Numbered from the stretch's first letter, positions 1 through 8,172 are shown. The stretch is 33,186 nt of DNA from an uncultured Campylobacter sp. (GCF_905373215.1 NZ_CAJPRT010000017.1:1-33186); one strand, 5' to 3'. The notes: generated by a model not told the origin, from the sequence alone. A program made the numbers and translations.

Positions 1-811
1 TTTTAGTGGCATATTTTAGCGCGCCGTCATTGATGTCAAAATCCTCTCGCATCAGAGCGCGGCGCAGATCGCCGTCGCTTAAAATCGCCTCAAGCGCGCC
101 TTTTTCGTCCACTAACAAAACGGTGCCGAGCTTTCCGTGCGTCATAACATCGATAGCTTGTTTTAGGCTGGCGTTACGTTTTGCGAGCGGCAAATTTTTA
201 CTTTGCATCACATCTTTTACTTTGACGAAAAGTCGCTTGCCCAGGCTGCCGCCGGGATGAAAATTTGCAAAATCCTCTTTGCCGAATCTACGCTGCCTCA
301 TCAAACAGATCGCTAACGCATCGCCTAACGCAAGTGTTAGCGTTGTAGAAACCGTCGGTGCGGCGCCTAGTGGGCAAGCCTCTTTGACGATATTCAGGCT
401 TATGAACTCATCGCAAACCTTGCCGAGCGAGCTGTTTTTATCGCGCGCCATCGCGATGATCTTCACGCCGAAGCGTTTGAGGTGAGGTAAAATTCTAACC
501 AGCTCCTCGCTCTCGCCGCTAAAACTGATCGCAAGCACCATATCGTCCTTGCCGATCATGCCCAAATCTCCGTGCAGTGCCTCGGTAGGGTGGACGAAAA
601 ACGACGGCGTGCCGGTGCTGGCAAGCGTCGCGGCGATCTTAACGCCTATATGACCACTCTTGCCCACGCCGGTGACGATTACCTTGCCCTTGCAAGCTAG
701 GATCAAGTTTACGGCTCTCTCAATTTCGCCGCCGATGAGATCCACATGCCGCAAAAGCTCCGCTCCTTCGAGCCTTAGCACCTCTCGTGCCGTATCTAAA
801 ATTTCACTCAT
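1..811 (-). CDS. kdsD: Arabinose-5-phosphate isomerase KpsF/KdsD (3' end cut by window edge)
   Basis: This enzyme interconverts ribulose 5-phosphate and arabinose 5-phosphate, the first step toward KDO for lipopolysaccharide or lipooligosaccharide. I translated it from the minus strand: it starts MSEILDTAREVLRLEGAELL and runs open to the window edge, so about 270 residues are visible. An SIS sugar-isomerase domain fills the first half, with VTGVGKSGHIG, a TLASTGTPSFFVHPTEALHG stretch and SFSGESEEL. The later GKRLFVKVKDVM begins the CBS-pair region and GTVLLVDEKG lies inside it. Family members are about 315-330 residues, so part of the CBS pair is missing here. The ATG is preceded by an AGAAGG ribosome site. 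From memory, kpsF lies beside rnj and ksgA in Helicobacter pylori too, which supports the call. Confidence 0.93.
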   Translation of the reverse strand, partial: MSEILDTAREVLRLEGAELLRHVDLIGGEIERAVNLILACKGKVIVTGVGKSGHIGVKIAATLASTGTPSFFVHPTEALHGDLGMIGKDDMVLAISFSGESEELVRILPHLKRFGVKIIAMARDKNSSLGKVCDEFISLNIVKEACPLGAAPTVSTTLTLALGDALAICLMRQRRFGKEDFANFHPGGSLGKRLFVKVKDVMQSKNLPLAKRNASLKQAIDVMTHGKLGTVLLVDEKGALEAILSDGDLRRALMREDFDINDGALKYATK

Positions 812-1188
812 TCAACCTTCTTTTTAAAATTTGCCTTCATTTTGTGCCTCTTTACGCCGCGCCTAAATTTGCGCTAGCCAAAATTTCGCACCTTTGAAAT
901 TTGCGTCATAAAATTCTAATCTACAAAATCGCGCGCCGCCCTGCCTACTCGCCGCGGGCTTGCTATACGCTCCTTAAATTTCGCTTTACGCCGAAATTTT
1001 ACGCTCAAATTTTACTTGCCGCTTTAAAATTTCGCGCTATAAGACCTGCTAATGCCACTTTGAAATTCCAACGCTCCAAAACTCACTCTCATCGCAAAAT
1101 TTCACGCTCAATAGCTCATCCGCGCCATAAAATTTCACGCACCCGCGACACCACAAAGCAAGCCTTAAATCCATAAAATTTAGCCTCG
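812..1188. other. Intergenic spacer between kdsD and rnj
   Basis: About 375 bases with no convincing gene. It is rich in AAATTT-type words. A 91-codon plus-strand frame crosses it, but its product is Arg/Lys/His-rich without family features and it has no ribosome site, so I treat it as chance. Confidence 0.6.
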
Positions 1189-3429
1189 TTACATCAGATA
1201 AATTACCGGCACGATGGTCGGATATTTTTTGATCTTTCTAAAGATGTGCTTTCGCACGGCCTGGCGAATCTTGCCCTCCAGCGCCCAGTGATCGAGCAAA
1301 ATTTCATCTTTTAAATTTGCTAAAAACTGCTCGATGATGCCCTGCATCTCCTTGGTAAAGTGCGCCGTTTGATTATCGGCGACGAGCCCGTAGGTGATGA
1401 CGCGCGTCTGGATGAGCCTCTTTTCGTTTTTGTCGATCTGCGCGATGATGACCGCGACGCCCGCATCGGCTAAATTTTGGCGGTGCTTGACGATCTCATC
1501 GGAGATCTGTTTGTTGATCTGGTTGTCGATGAAGACCTTGCCCGTCTTGACGGTCTTGACGCGCTTTAGATATTTTTCGCAAACCTCCATCTGATCGCCG
1601 TCGTTCATCAGATAGATATTTTTCTCCTCGATGCCGCACTCCATCGCGGTCTCTTTGTGCTTTACGATGTGATTATACTCGCCGTGCACGGGTAGGAAAA
1701 ATTTTGGCTTTATCAAGCGCAGCATGAGTTTTTGCTCCTCGATCGAGGCGTGCCCGCTTACGTGTATCTCGCTGAAGTCCTGATACGCGACCTTTGCGCC
1801 GCTTTTTAGCAGGTAGTTAAGCACGGTCGAAACGCTGCTTTCGTTGCCGGGGATTGCTTTGGCGCTGATGATTACCTGATCGGTGGATTTAATCTTAATG
1901 TATTTGTGCTCGTCCGTCGCCATGCGATACAGCGCGCTCATCGTCTCTCCCTGCGAGCCGGTAGTAACGATTAAAACCTCATTATCGAGGTATTTGGAGA
2001 CCTGATCGGCATCGACGAAGATCTTTTTGTCTAAATTTACGTAGCCAAGCTCCATCGCGGTAAATAAATTTCGCTCCATACTTCGTCCGATGACGCAAAC
2101 CTTGCGGCCGTATTTTACGCCGCGCTCAATAGCCTGATAGACGCGGTGGATGTTTGAGCTGAAGGTGCTCATTATCACTCGCCCCTTACAGCTTGAGAAT
2201 ATCGTATCAAAGGTCTTGCCTACCGAGCTTTCGGACTTTGTGATCCCCTCTTTGTGCGAGTTTGTGCTATCGCTCATCAAAAGCATAACTCCGCGATCGC
2301 CGTAATACGCCAGGCGGTTTAGATCGGTCGGATAGCCGTCAATCGGCGTGTGATCGATCTTAAAATCGCCTGTGTGTATGATCGTGCCCGCTTTCGTCGT
2401 GATCGCAAGCGCGCTCGCATCGATAATCGAGTGAGTTATGTGGATAAACTCGACTTCAAAATCGCCGATCTGATAGAGCTGACGCTTCTGCACTGGGCGG
2501 AAGTAGCTACGCTCGGCTTTAAGGCCGTGCTCTTCAAATTTATTGCTTATCATTCCCAAAGGAAGCGGCGTAGCGTAGATCGGGAATTGAAATTCTTTGA
2601 AAAAATATGGCATCGCTCCGATATGATCCTCGTGTGCGTGGGTGATGAGGATGCCTTTGATCTTGTTTTTTATCTTGCGAACATAATCGAAGTCGGGGAT
2701 TAAAATGTCCACGCCAAGCATACTCTCCTCCGGAAAGCTCATGCCCACATCGACGATGATCGCACTCGTATTGGTCTCAAAAACGGTCATATTCGCGCCG
2801 ATCTCGCCCAGTCCGCCAAGCGGCGTGATACGCACCGTCTCATCGCTGCGATTAGCGTCTTTAAGCGGGTGCAGGCGCTCCTCGTGGATCAGCTTATTTT
2901 CCGCGATCGCCTCTTCCATCGCCTTTTGCCACGGCTCGTTGCCGGTGAGGCTCTTTGGCATATTTGAGCGTTTTTTATGCTTTTTCTTTTTCTGGGCGTC
3001 CATGGAGCTTGCATCGTCTGCGGCGCTAGAATTTGCGCCTTTTGTGCTATTAGCGCTCGGTTTCGCACGGCCGTCGCGGTTTAAATTTGAACCGCTTGCG
3101 CCGTTTTCGTTGCTTTTTGGATATACGCCTGCGAAATGCGCACCACTCGCGCCGTTCGAATGCACGGCGTTTGAACTGCCGTTTGACGAACCACCCGCAG
3201 AATTTGATCCCTTATGAGAGCCATTTTTTGAACCCTTTGAACGAGCGGAATTTTGCCCGTTTTTCGCGCCTTTATTTTTGCGAGAGCCGTTTTCGTGCTC
3301 GCTGCCGAATTCCACATCGCCCGCAGAGCCTTCGCTTGCGATAGATTTTTTTAGATTTTCCTTGCGTTTTTTATAGCGATTGCTTTTTTTGAGTCGTTCG
3401 ACGCCGTTTTCATTTCTGTTTTCTTCCAT
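1189..3429 (-). CDS. rnj: Ribonuclease J (beta-CASP metallo-RNase) with long disordered N-terminus
   Basis: RNase J is the main mRNA-decay and rRNA-processing nuclease of epsilonproteobacteria, with endonuclease and 5'-3' exonuclease activity, and works with a DEAD-box helicase in H. pylori. The 746-residue product has two parts. Residues 1 to about 198 are low-complexity, rich in Asn, Ser, Gly and Lys, with basic runs such as QKKKKHKKR near 146-154. The catalytic core starts around ITPLGGLGEIG (201-211) and has the metallo-beta-lactamase motif HAHEDH at 264-269, then the beta-CASP motifs (GRSMERN, VTTGSQGE, HVSGHAS, FLPVHGEY). The core is full length; the tail is longer than the roughly 130 residues I recall for H. 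pylori. The ATG overlaps the end of rsmA by 20 bases, so the two are probably cotranscribed and translationally coupled. Confidence 0.95.
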   Translation of the reverse strand: MEENRNENGVERLKKSNRYKKRKENLKKSIASEGSAGDVEFGSEHENGSRKNKGAKNGQNSARSKGSKNGSHKGSNSAGGSSNGSSNAVHSNGASGAHFAGVYPKSNENGASGSNLNRDGRAKPSANSTKGANSSAADDASSMDAQKKKKHKKRSNMPKSLTGNEPWQKAMEEAIAENKLIHEERLHPLKDANRSDETVRITPLGGLGEIGANMTVFETNTSAIIVDVGMSFPEESMLGVDILIPDFDYVRKIKNKIKGILITHAHEDHIGAMPYFFKEFQFPIYATPLPLGMISNKFEEHGLKAERSYFRPVQKRQLYQIGDFEVEFIHITHSIIDASALAITTKAGTIIHTGDFKIDHTPIDGYPTDLNRLAYYGDRGVMLLMSDSTNSHKEGITKSESSVGKTFDTIFSSCKGRVIMSTFSSNIHRVYQAIERGVKYGRKVCVIGRSMERNLFTAMELGYVNLDKKIFVDADQVSKYLDNEVLIVTTGSQGETMSALYRMATDEHKYIKIKSTDQVIISAKAIPGNESSVSTVLNYLLKSGAKVAYQDFSEIHVSGHASIEEQKLMLRLIKPKFFLPVHGEYNHIVKHKETAMECGIEEKNIYLMNDGDQMEVCEKYLKRVKTVKTGKVFIDNQINKQISDEIVKHRQNLADAGVAVIIAQIDKNEKRLIQTRVITYGLVADNQTAHFTKEMQGIIEQFLANLKDEILLDHWALEGKIRQAVRKHIFRKIKKYPTIVPVIYLM

Positions 3430-4270
3430 CTTTTGCCTTTAAATTTTTAAAAATTTCTAAAAAAAGGGTGGAATTTAACTCGTGCGCCCGAACTGTAGGC
3501 GGAATTTTCAAATTTAAAAAGATCCCTTCGGCTAAGCCTCTATCAAATTTTGCGCTTAAATTTTTAATAAGCGTCTTTCGCGGCGCGCTGAAAGATACGC
3601 GCAAAAAGCTTTTAAATTTCTCGTATTCATCGAGATTTTGGAAGCGGGCGCAACTTTTTACGCCAAGATCATCTGCGTTTATCTCGGTGCCTGGCTTAAA
3701 ATTTTTGCCTTTTACGAGCCTAATCACCGATGAGGTCACCTTTGGCGCAGGCTCGAAGCAGCCGGGCTCAACGTCGAATAGAAGCTCGCAGCCGCCCGCA
3801 AGATCGGCTAGGATCGAAAGGGTGCTAAAATCGCTCTGCCCTGCTCTAGCGCAGAATTTTAAAGCGACTTCCTTTTGGATCATCACCAAAAATCCGCCGC
3901 ATAGCTCATCGTCGATCGCCTGCAAAATCATCTTTGTAGCGACGTAGTAGGGCAAATTTGCGACTAAAAAATATTCGCCGCGCTCAAGACCCCGCTCCTG
4001 CCGAATCCGCAAAGCATCGCCCAAAACGAGCTCAAGCTCGCCGCTAGCGATCTGCTGCGCAAATTTAGCGCTTAAAATTTGATATAAATCTTCATCTATC
4101 TCGAAACTTTTTAATCTGTAAAATTCCAAAAGCTTGCGAGTTAAATCACCTAAGCCAGCCCCGATTTCAACGACATTCTGTACGTTCTCGGGAATCGCTT
4201 GGATGATCTTGCTTAAAACGGCTTCGTCTTTCAAAAAATTTTGCCCGAACTCTTTTTTCGCCCTAATCAT
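3410..4270 (-). CDS. rsmA: 16S rRNA (adenine1518/1519-N6)-dimethyltransferase RsmA/KsgA
   Basis: It dimethylates two adjacent adenines in the loop of 16S rRNA helix 45 during late 30S assembly, using S-adenosylmethionine; its loss gives kasugamycin resistance. The 286-residue product has the expected landmarks: KKEFGQNFLKD at the N-terminus, the SAM-binding motif VEIGAGLGDLT (34-44), an acidic residue after strand 2 in SFEIDE, and the N6-adenine methyltransferase motif NLPYY (105-109). Its length is normal for the family. It is the first gene of a minus-strand unit with rnj, and it faces hisF across a 91-bp spacer holding a perfect inverted repeat. Confidence 0.95.
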   Translation of the reverse strand: MIRAKKEFGQNFLKDEAVLSKIIQAIPENVQNVVEIGAGLGDLTRKLLEFYRLKSFEIDEDLYQILSAKFAQQIASGELELVLGDALRIRQERGLERGEYFLVANLPYYVATKMILQAIDDELCGGFLVMIQKEVALKFCARAGQSDFSTLSILADLAGGCELLFDVEPGCFEPAPKVTSSVIRLVKGKNFKPGTEINADDLGVKSCARFQNLDEYEKFKSFLRVSFSAPRKTLIKNLSAKFDRGLAEGIFLNLKIPPTVRAHELNSTLFLEIFKNLKAKDGRKQK

Positions 4271-4280
4271 CGCAAGAGTC

Positions 4281-4328
4281 TAGCCAAATTTTACTTATAA
4301 AGTCATTATGTTAAGTAAAATTTGGCTA
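4281..4328. repeat. Perfect 16-bp inverted repeat in the rsmA/hisF divergent spacer
   Basis: Arms TAGCCAAATTTTACTT (4281-4296) and AAGTAAAATTTGGCTA (4313-4328) are exact reverse complements with a 16-base centre that holds a smaller ATAA/TTAT pair. It begins 10 bases upstream of the rsmA start, and its right arm runs into the probable hisF -10 box. It could be an operator for either gene or a transcribed hairpin; no T-run follows it, so it is not a classical terminator. Confidence 0.75.
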
Positions 4329-4332
4329 AAAT
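4327..4332 (+). promoter_or_regulatory. Probable -10 box of hisF (TAAAAT)
   Basis: GGCTAAAAT matches the GCTAWAAT form seen upstream of other genes here. The predicted transcription start near 4339 leaves a leader of about 22 bases before the TTG start. Confidence 0.5.
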
Positions 4333-4361
4333 CATAAAAAATTTTATTCCGAAGGGCTGCT

Positions 4362-5117
4362 TTGAATAGATTTGCAAAACGCATAATCCCGTGCCTAGAC
4401 GTCAAAGATGGACGCGTGGTAAAGGGCGTAAATTTCGTAGGTCTCGTGGATGCGGGCGATCCGGTGCAGGTCGCCAAACGCTACAACGAGGAGGGCGCGG
4501 ACGAGCTGTGCTTCCTTGACATCACGGCGTCGCATCTGGGGCGCGATACGATCGTGGATGTCGTGGAACGGGTCGCGCGCGAGCTTTTTATCCCGCTAAC
4601 AGTAGGCGGCGGTATCCGTACGATCGACGATATCTCACGTCTGTTAAACGTCGGCTGCGATAAAATCAGCCTCAACTCAGCCGCAATAAAAAATCCAAAT
4701 TTGATAGACGAAGCGGCAAATAAATTTGGCTCGCAGTGCGTCGTGGTCGCGATCGACGCAAAGAGGACGGGCGAGAGTTATAGCGTTTTTATAAACGGCG
4801 GTAGGCTAGATACCGGCAAAGATGCACTTGCCTGGGCAAAAGAGGCACAGGAGCGCGGTGCGGGCGAAATTTTACTCACGTCGATGGACTGCGACGGCGT
4901 TAAAAACGGTTTTGAGTTAAATTTGACGCGGATTTTTAGCGCGCTTGATATCCCTGTGATCGCAAGCGGCGGTGCTGGTAAAATAGAGCACTTTAAAGAT
5001 GCATTTTTAGCGGGCGCAGACGCATGTCTGGCGGCGTCGATTTTTCACTTCAGAGAAATCGAAATCAAGGCACTAAAAGCGTATTTGCGAGAACAAAATA
5101 TTGAAGTGAGACTGTAA
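4362..5117 (+). CDS. hisF: Imidazole glycerol phosphate synthase cyclase subunit HisF
   Basis: HisF is the (beta/alpha)8-barrel cyclase half of IGP synthase. With ammonia from HisH it converts PRFAR to imidazole glycerol phosphate (histidine pathway) and AICAR, which feeds purine synthesis. The 251-residue product begins MNRFAKRIIPCLDVKDGRVV. The two catalytic aspartates match family positions: D13 in CLDVKDG and D132 in AIDAKRTG. Phosphate-binding loops VGGGIRT and ASGGAGK are present. The start is TTG at 4362, with GAAGGG six bases upstream; this gives the family's usual N-terminus and no closer ATG exists. No other his gene is visible, so the his genes are scattered, as is common in Campylobacter. 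Confidence 0.96.
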   Translation: MNRFAKRIIPCLDVKDGRVVKGVNFVGLVDAGDPVQVAKRYNEEGADELCFLDITASHLGRDTIVDVVERVARELFIPLTVGGGIRTIDDISRLLNVGCDKISLNSAAIKNPNLIDEAANKFGSQCVVVAIDAKRTGESYSVFINGGRLDTGKDALAWAKEAQERGAGEILLTSMDCDGVKNGFELNLTRIFSALDIPVIASGGAGKIEHFKDAFLAGADACLAASIFHFREIEIKALKAYLREQNIEVRL

Positions 5118-5429
5118 ATTTAGCCAGGTTTATACCGCAGGGTTGAAACTTAGCCGCCAAAGCGATCAAATAATTAATTTTATTTCAGCCTTTATTATCT
5201 TGCAAGTTTTTTGGCAAGCATTATTTTGCTAGGTAAAATTTATTCGTTTTAGCTAAATCATAAGCTTTTTTAAATACTTTTCCATCTTCTACCCGCCACC
5301 TGCACTGCTACCATTATGAAAGGTAAGAGTACAGCTCTCATAGATATTTGCTTAAATTGATTTTAATTTCACCCATACTTTACGACGAAAAAATTTCAAA
5401 ATTTAGCCTTAAATTTATCGTCATTTTGC
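5118..5429. other. Spacer downstream of hisF
   Basis: About 310 bases with no intact gene. The minus strand around 5210-5355 has short open frames that hint at a decayed coding sequence (see findings). There are weak hairpins but no clear terminator. Confidence 0.4.
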
Positions 5430-5435
5430 TATGAT
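5430..5435 (+). promoter_or_regulatory. Probable -10 box (TATGAT) of the phosphorylase-like gene and rlmN
   Basis: TTTTGCTATGAT lies 33 bases upstream of the ATG at 5468 and follows a T-rich stretch typical of Campylobacter sigma-70 promoters. Confidence 0.4.
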
Positions 5436-5467
5436 TAGTGAAAAATAATGAAAGCGTGAATGCGTAA

Positions 5468-6013
5468 ATGATAATCTCTGCTGGACGAAATGAAATTTTT
5501 GATTTTGCCCTGCCCATGGGCGTAGGGCTAGTGGATATGAGTATAAATTTGACTAAATTTTTATGCGAAAATAGAAAAAATTTGCCGAGCGAGATCATTT
5601 TCGTGGGTTCTGCAGGGCTATATAAAGAAGGTGAAATTCTAAAAATTTATGAAAGCAGATCGGCTGTAAACTACGAGATATCAGCGCTTTATGGGCTTTC
5701 ATATTCTCCGATTAGTTATGAAATTGCAGCTAGGAATTCTGCCGATGTTTCATATGAAACAATAACTAATAGCTCAAATTTTATCACGACCGATAAAAAA
5801 TCTGCGCTAAAATTTTTTGAGCGAGGTTATTTTTTAGAGAATATGGAATTTTTTGCGGTTCTTAAGATAGCACAAAAATTTCAAATTCCCGCTTACGGAA
5901 TTTTTTGTGCGACGAATTTTTGCAATTCAAATGCTCACGTAGATTTTTTAAAAAATCACGCCGCCGCAAAAGAAAATTTAACTAAATATCTAAAAACTAA
6001 GGCATTAATTTGA
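5468..6013 (+). CDS. Nucleoside phosphorylase-like protein, function unassigned
   Basis: A 181-residue protein that I place, with moderate confidence, in the purine nucleoside phosphorylase / MTA-SAH nucleosidase fold. IIFVGSAG (about 43-50) resembles the family's glycine-rich GxAG loop. LENMEFFAVLKIAQKF followed by IPAYGIFCATN resembles the substrate-binding segment where MTA nucleosidases have a DMEGAA motif followed by a conserved SD. Here the final pair is TN rather than SD; trimeric 6-oxopurine PNPs also use Asn near this place. The protein is shorter than typical PNPs (about 230-280). Its stop overlaps the TTG start of rlmN by four bases, so they form one transcript, and an orthologous gene upstream of rlmN is what I recall in C. 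jejuni. It is AT-richer than its neighbours. The substrate is unknown. Confidence 0.6.
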   Translation: MIISAGRNEIFDFALPMGVGLVDMSINLTKFLCENRKNLPSEIIFVGSAGLYKEGEILKIYESRSAVNYEISALYGLSYSPISYEIAARNSADVSYETITNSSNFITTDKKSALKFFERGYFLENMEFFAVLKIAQKFQIPAYGIFCATNFCNSNAHVDFLKNHAAAKENLTKYLKTKALI

Positions 6014-7119
6014 AAAATATCTTTGATTTTACGATAAAAGAGCTTGAAAATTTCGTCGAACCAAAATTTAGAGCCAAGCAAATTTACGAATGGATTTACA
6101 AAAAGAACGTGGACGACTTTGCACAAATGCTAAATCTACCAAAAGAGATCCGTCAAAGTTTAGCCCAAAATTTTTATTTAGACCCGCTTAAATGCGTCAG
6201 ATCCGAAACAAGTAGCGATGGCAGTATCAAATACCTTTTCGCTCTCAAAGACGGCAAGACGATCGAAAGTGTCCTGCTGCCGATGAAGGATGAGCTGCGA
6301 GACGAAAACGAAAAGGTTATAAGACACGCGCGCTACTCAATCTGCGTAAGTTCGCAAGTGGGTTGCAAAATTGGCTGTAGCTTCTGCCTGACAGCAAAAG
6401 GTGGTTTCGTACGGAATTTAACTCCAGGCGAAATCGTGGCTCAAATTTGGCTCATCAAGAAAATGAACGCGATCCCGTACGAGCGCCGCGTCAATGTCGT
6501 ATATATGGGGATGGGCGAACCGCTTAATAACCTAGACAACGTTGCCAAAGCTGTGCAAATTTTAAAAGAAAACGACGGACTCGCCATAGCGCCGCGTCGC
6601 CAAACGATAAGTACAAGCGGACTTTCTACGCAGATAAAAAAGCTTGGCGAAATGGATCTTGGCGTGCTGCTTGCAATCTCGCTGCATGCAGTGGATGACG
6701 AACTGCGTGAAAAACTAATGCCGATAAATCGCGCCTACAATATTGCATCGATCATGCAGGCGGTGCGTGAGTTCCCAATCGATCTGCGAAAACGCGTGAT
6801 GTTTGAATATCTAATGATCGATGGGGTAAATGACCACTCAAGCGATGCCAAAACGCTAGTGAAGCTTCTACATGGCATCCGCGCAAAAGTAAATCTGATC
6901 TATTTTAATCCACACGAAGGCTCGAGCTTTGGCAGACCAAGCCCCGAAAATATGGTGAAATTCCAAGACTATCTATGCGCGCACGGTATTACCTGTACGA
7001 TCCGCCAGAGCAAGGGGCCAGATATCAGTGCGGCGTGCGGACAGCTCAAGCAAAGAAACGAGCAAGGTAAAATTCCAGCTCAAAATGGCGTCAATATGGA
7101 TAAAATTTTAAAAAGATAG
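6010..7119 (+). CDS. rlmN: 23S rRNA (adenine2503-C2)/tRNA methyltransferase RlmN
   Basis: RlmN is a radical-SAM enzyme that methylates C2 of A2503 in 23S rRNA and A37 of some tRNAs, tuning peptidyl-transferase fidelity. The 369-residue product has the 4Fe-4S motif C119-x3-C123-x2-C126 (GCKIGCSFC) and the C-terminal Cys343 in ISAACGQL, equivalent to the cysteine that resolves the methyl-RNA intermediate in E. coli. VYMGMGEPLNN and ISLHAVDD are also family motifs. The start is TTG at 6010 inside the stop of the upstream gene (TTGA overlap), giving MKNIFDFTIKELENF, the normal N-terminus. Length is normal. Confidence 0.96.
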   Translation: MKNIFDFTIKELENFVEPKFRAKQIYEWIYKKNVDDFAQMLNLPKEIRQSLAQNFYLDPLKCVRSETSSDGSIKYLFALKDGKTIESVLLPMKDELRDENEKVIRHARYSICVSSQVGCKIGCSFCLTAKGGFVRNLTPGEIVAQIWLIKKMNAIPYERRVNVVYMGMGEPLNNLDNVAKAVQILKENDGLAIAPRRQTISTSGLSTQIKKLGEMDLGVLLAISLHAVDDELREKLMPINRAYNIASIMQAVREFPIDLRKRVMFEYLMIDGVNDHSSDAKTLVKLLHGIRAKVNLIYFNPHEGSSFGRPSPENMVKFQDYLCAHGITCTIRQSKGPDISAACGQLKQRNEQGKIPAQNGVNMDKILKR

Positions 7120-7185
7120 AAAAAAATTCGGCGATTGTTTTCAAGCCGTAAGGCAGATCGGCAAAAAATTTATAAAGGAGTAGCA

Positions 7186-7302
7186 ATGAACGCGCAAAAA
7201 ATAATGGATGAGAACAGCATCTTCTTAGACAGATCGCTGCTTAAAAAATCCTAGATTACAAACGCTGAAATCATCCGCGAATTCCTTCTTATCTACCCTT
7301 AA
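7186..7302 (+). pseudogene. Short ORF with in-frame amber codon, possible remnant or leaky small protein
   Basis: An ATG at 7186 sits five bases after a strong AAGGAG site (7175-7180). It encodes 22 residues (MNAQKIMDENSIFLDRSLLK then KS) and meets TAG at 7252-7254. The same frame continues without further stops for 15 codons (ITNAEIIREFLLIYP) to TAA at 7300-7302. The two halves read as one amphipathic small protein, so the TAG looks like a point nonsense mutation in a 38-residue gene. It could also be a genuine 22-residue peptide. I do not recognise the family. It follows rlmN by 66 bases. Confidence 0.4.
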
Positions 7303-7330
7303 CATTTCGAATTTTCATAGAAATTAACAA

Positions 7331-7966
7331 TTACAATCCAAGTCTCATGCCAATATCTTGCGATATTTCTATTGTTTGTTTTTGTTCTATGCTACGGTCT
7401 ATGCCCAAACCAAGTACCCTCTTGCAATATTCCCCAAAAGAAGCAACTACCGTTTTGCTCCCTATGCTTGCTATCAATGCCGAGCTTTCTAAATTAATAG
7501 AGCTTCCCGCCCCGCCCTTTTGCTTAAATAGAAAATTAGCGTATTCGTCAAATTCTCTTTTAAATATTCCATATTCTTGATTGCATTTTTTAAAAGAATC
7601 AACATCGGATTTAAAATCTTTTATGCTACCGCCCAACTTATCTTGAAGCATCCAATATTTATGCGCTCTGAGCTCAAATTTACCGTAATTTTCGCTACCG
7701 AAAATAAATATATGAAACCCACCGTCTAGCCAAGTTGAATTATATGCTTTTATGGCCTTAGCGCTTTTTTCCCAATCTGCATATTTTCTCTTTTCTGAGG
7801 ATAAATTCTCGAATGCCCTTTTAAACTCTATAAGTAAAAACTTCCCATTGTTATGTGTTAAGGCATCACATATTTTTTCTACATCACCATCAAGTGGAGC
7901 TATATCGATGTCCAACAAACACTGCTTTACAAAATAATACTCTACTGTTTTTTCCCACCACAACAT
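7331..7966 (-). CDS. Hypothetical protein with PD-(D/E)XK nuclease-like pattern
   Basis: I do not recognise a named family. The product is about 211 residues. Near the N-terminus it shows a helix with Glu (WWEKTVEYYFV), then CDALTHNNGKFLLIEFKRAF: an Asp followed about twelve residues later by E-x-K at the end of a hydrophobic strand. That is the spacing of the PD-(D/E)XK nuclease core. The C-terminal half has no motif I know. An ATG at 7972 also exists, but AAAGGAT overlaps it and is well placed for the ATG at 7966. A TATAAT at 8012-8007 gives it its own promoter. The gene is AT-rich next to its neighbours and stands alone between rlmN and the pseudouridine synthase, which suggests horizontal acquisition. 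Possible roles are a solitary defence or restriction-like nuclease; this is inference only. Confidence 0.7.
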   Translation of the reverse strand: MLWWEKTVEYYFVKQCLLDIDIAPLDGDVEKICDALTHNNGKFLLIEFKRAFENLSSEKRKYADWEKSAKAIKAYNSTWLDGGFHIFIFGSENYGKFELRAHKYWMLQDKLGGSIKDFKSDVDSFKKCNQEYGIFKREFDEYANFLFKQKGGAGSSINLESSALIASIGSKTVVASFGEYCKRVLGLGIDRSIEQKQTIEISQDIGMRLGL

Positions 7967-8006
7967 TTTCATCCTTTATTCAAAATTACTAATATTCTAA
8001 TTGTGA

Positions 8007-8012
8007 ATTATA
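8007..8012 (-). promoter_or_regulatory. -10 box (TATAAT) of the PD-(D/E)XK-like gene
   Basis: Reads GGCTATAATTC on the minus strand, about 40 bases upstream of the ATG at 7966, with an AAAGGAT ribosome site between them. Confidence 0.55.
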
Positions 8013-8172
8013 GCCATCGCAAAATAAAATCGTCTTAAAATTTTCAAATAACTACAGATGAGAAATTAATAAATTAAACGCCGTTGTAATCACAAAATTT
8101 TATAAAAACCAGCAAAAGCAAAATCCTGGTCATAAAAATAATCGCCGCCACCTCAAAATTTTATTGAGTTGC

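Noticed and set aside
901..1176. 91-codon plus-strand frame between kdsD and rnj
   Set aside because: No ribosome site, Arg/His/Lys-rich product with no family features, made of AAATTT-rich spacer sequence.
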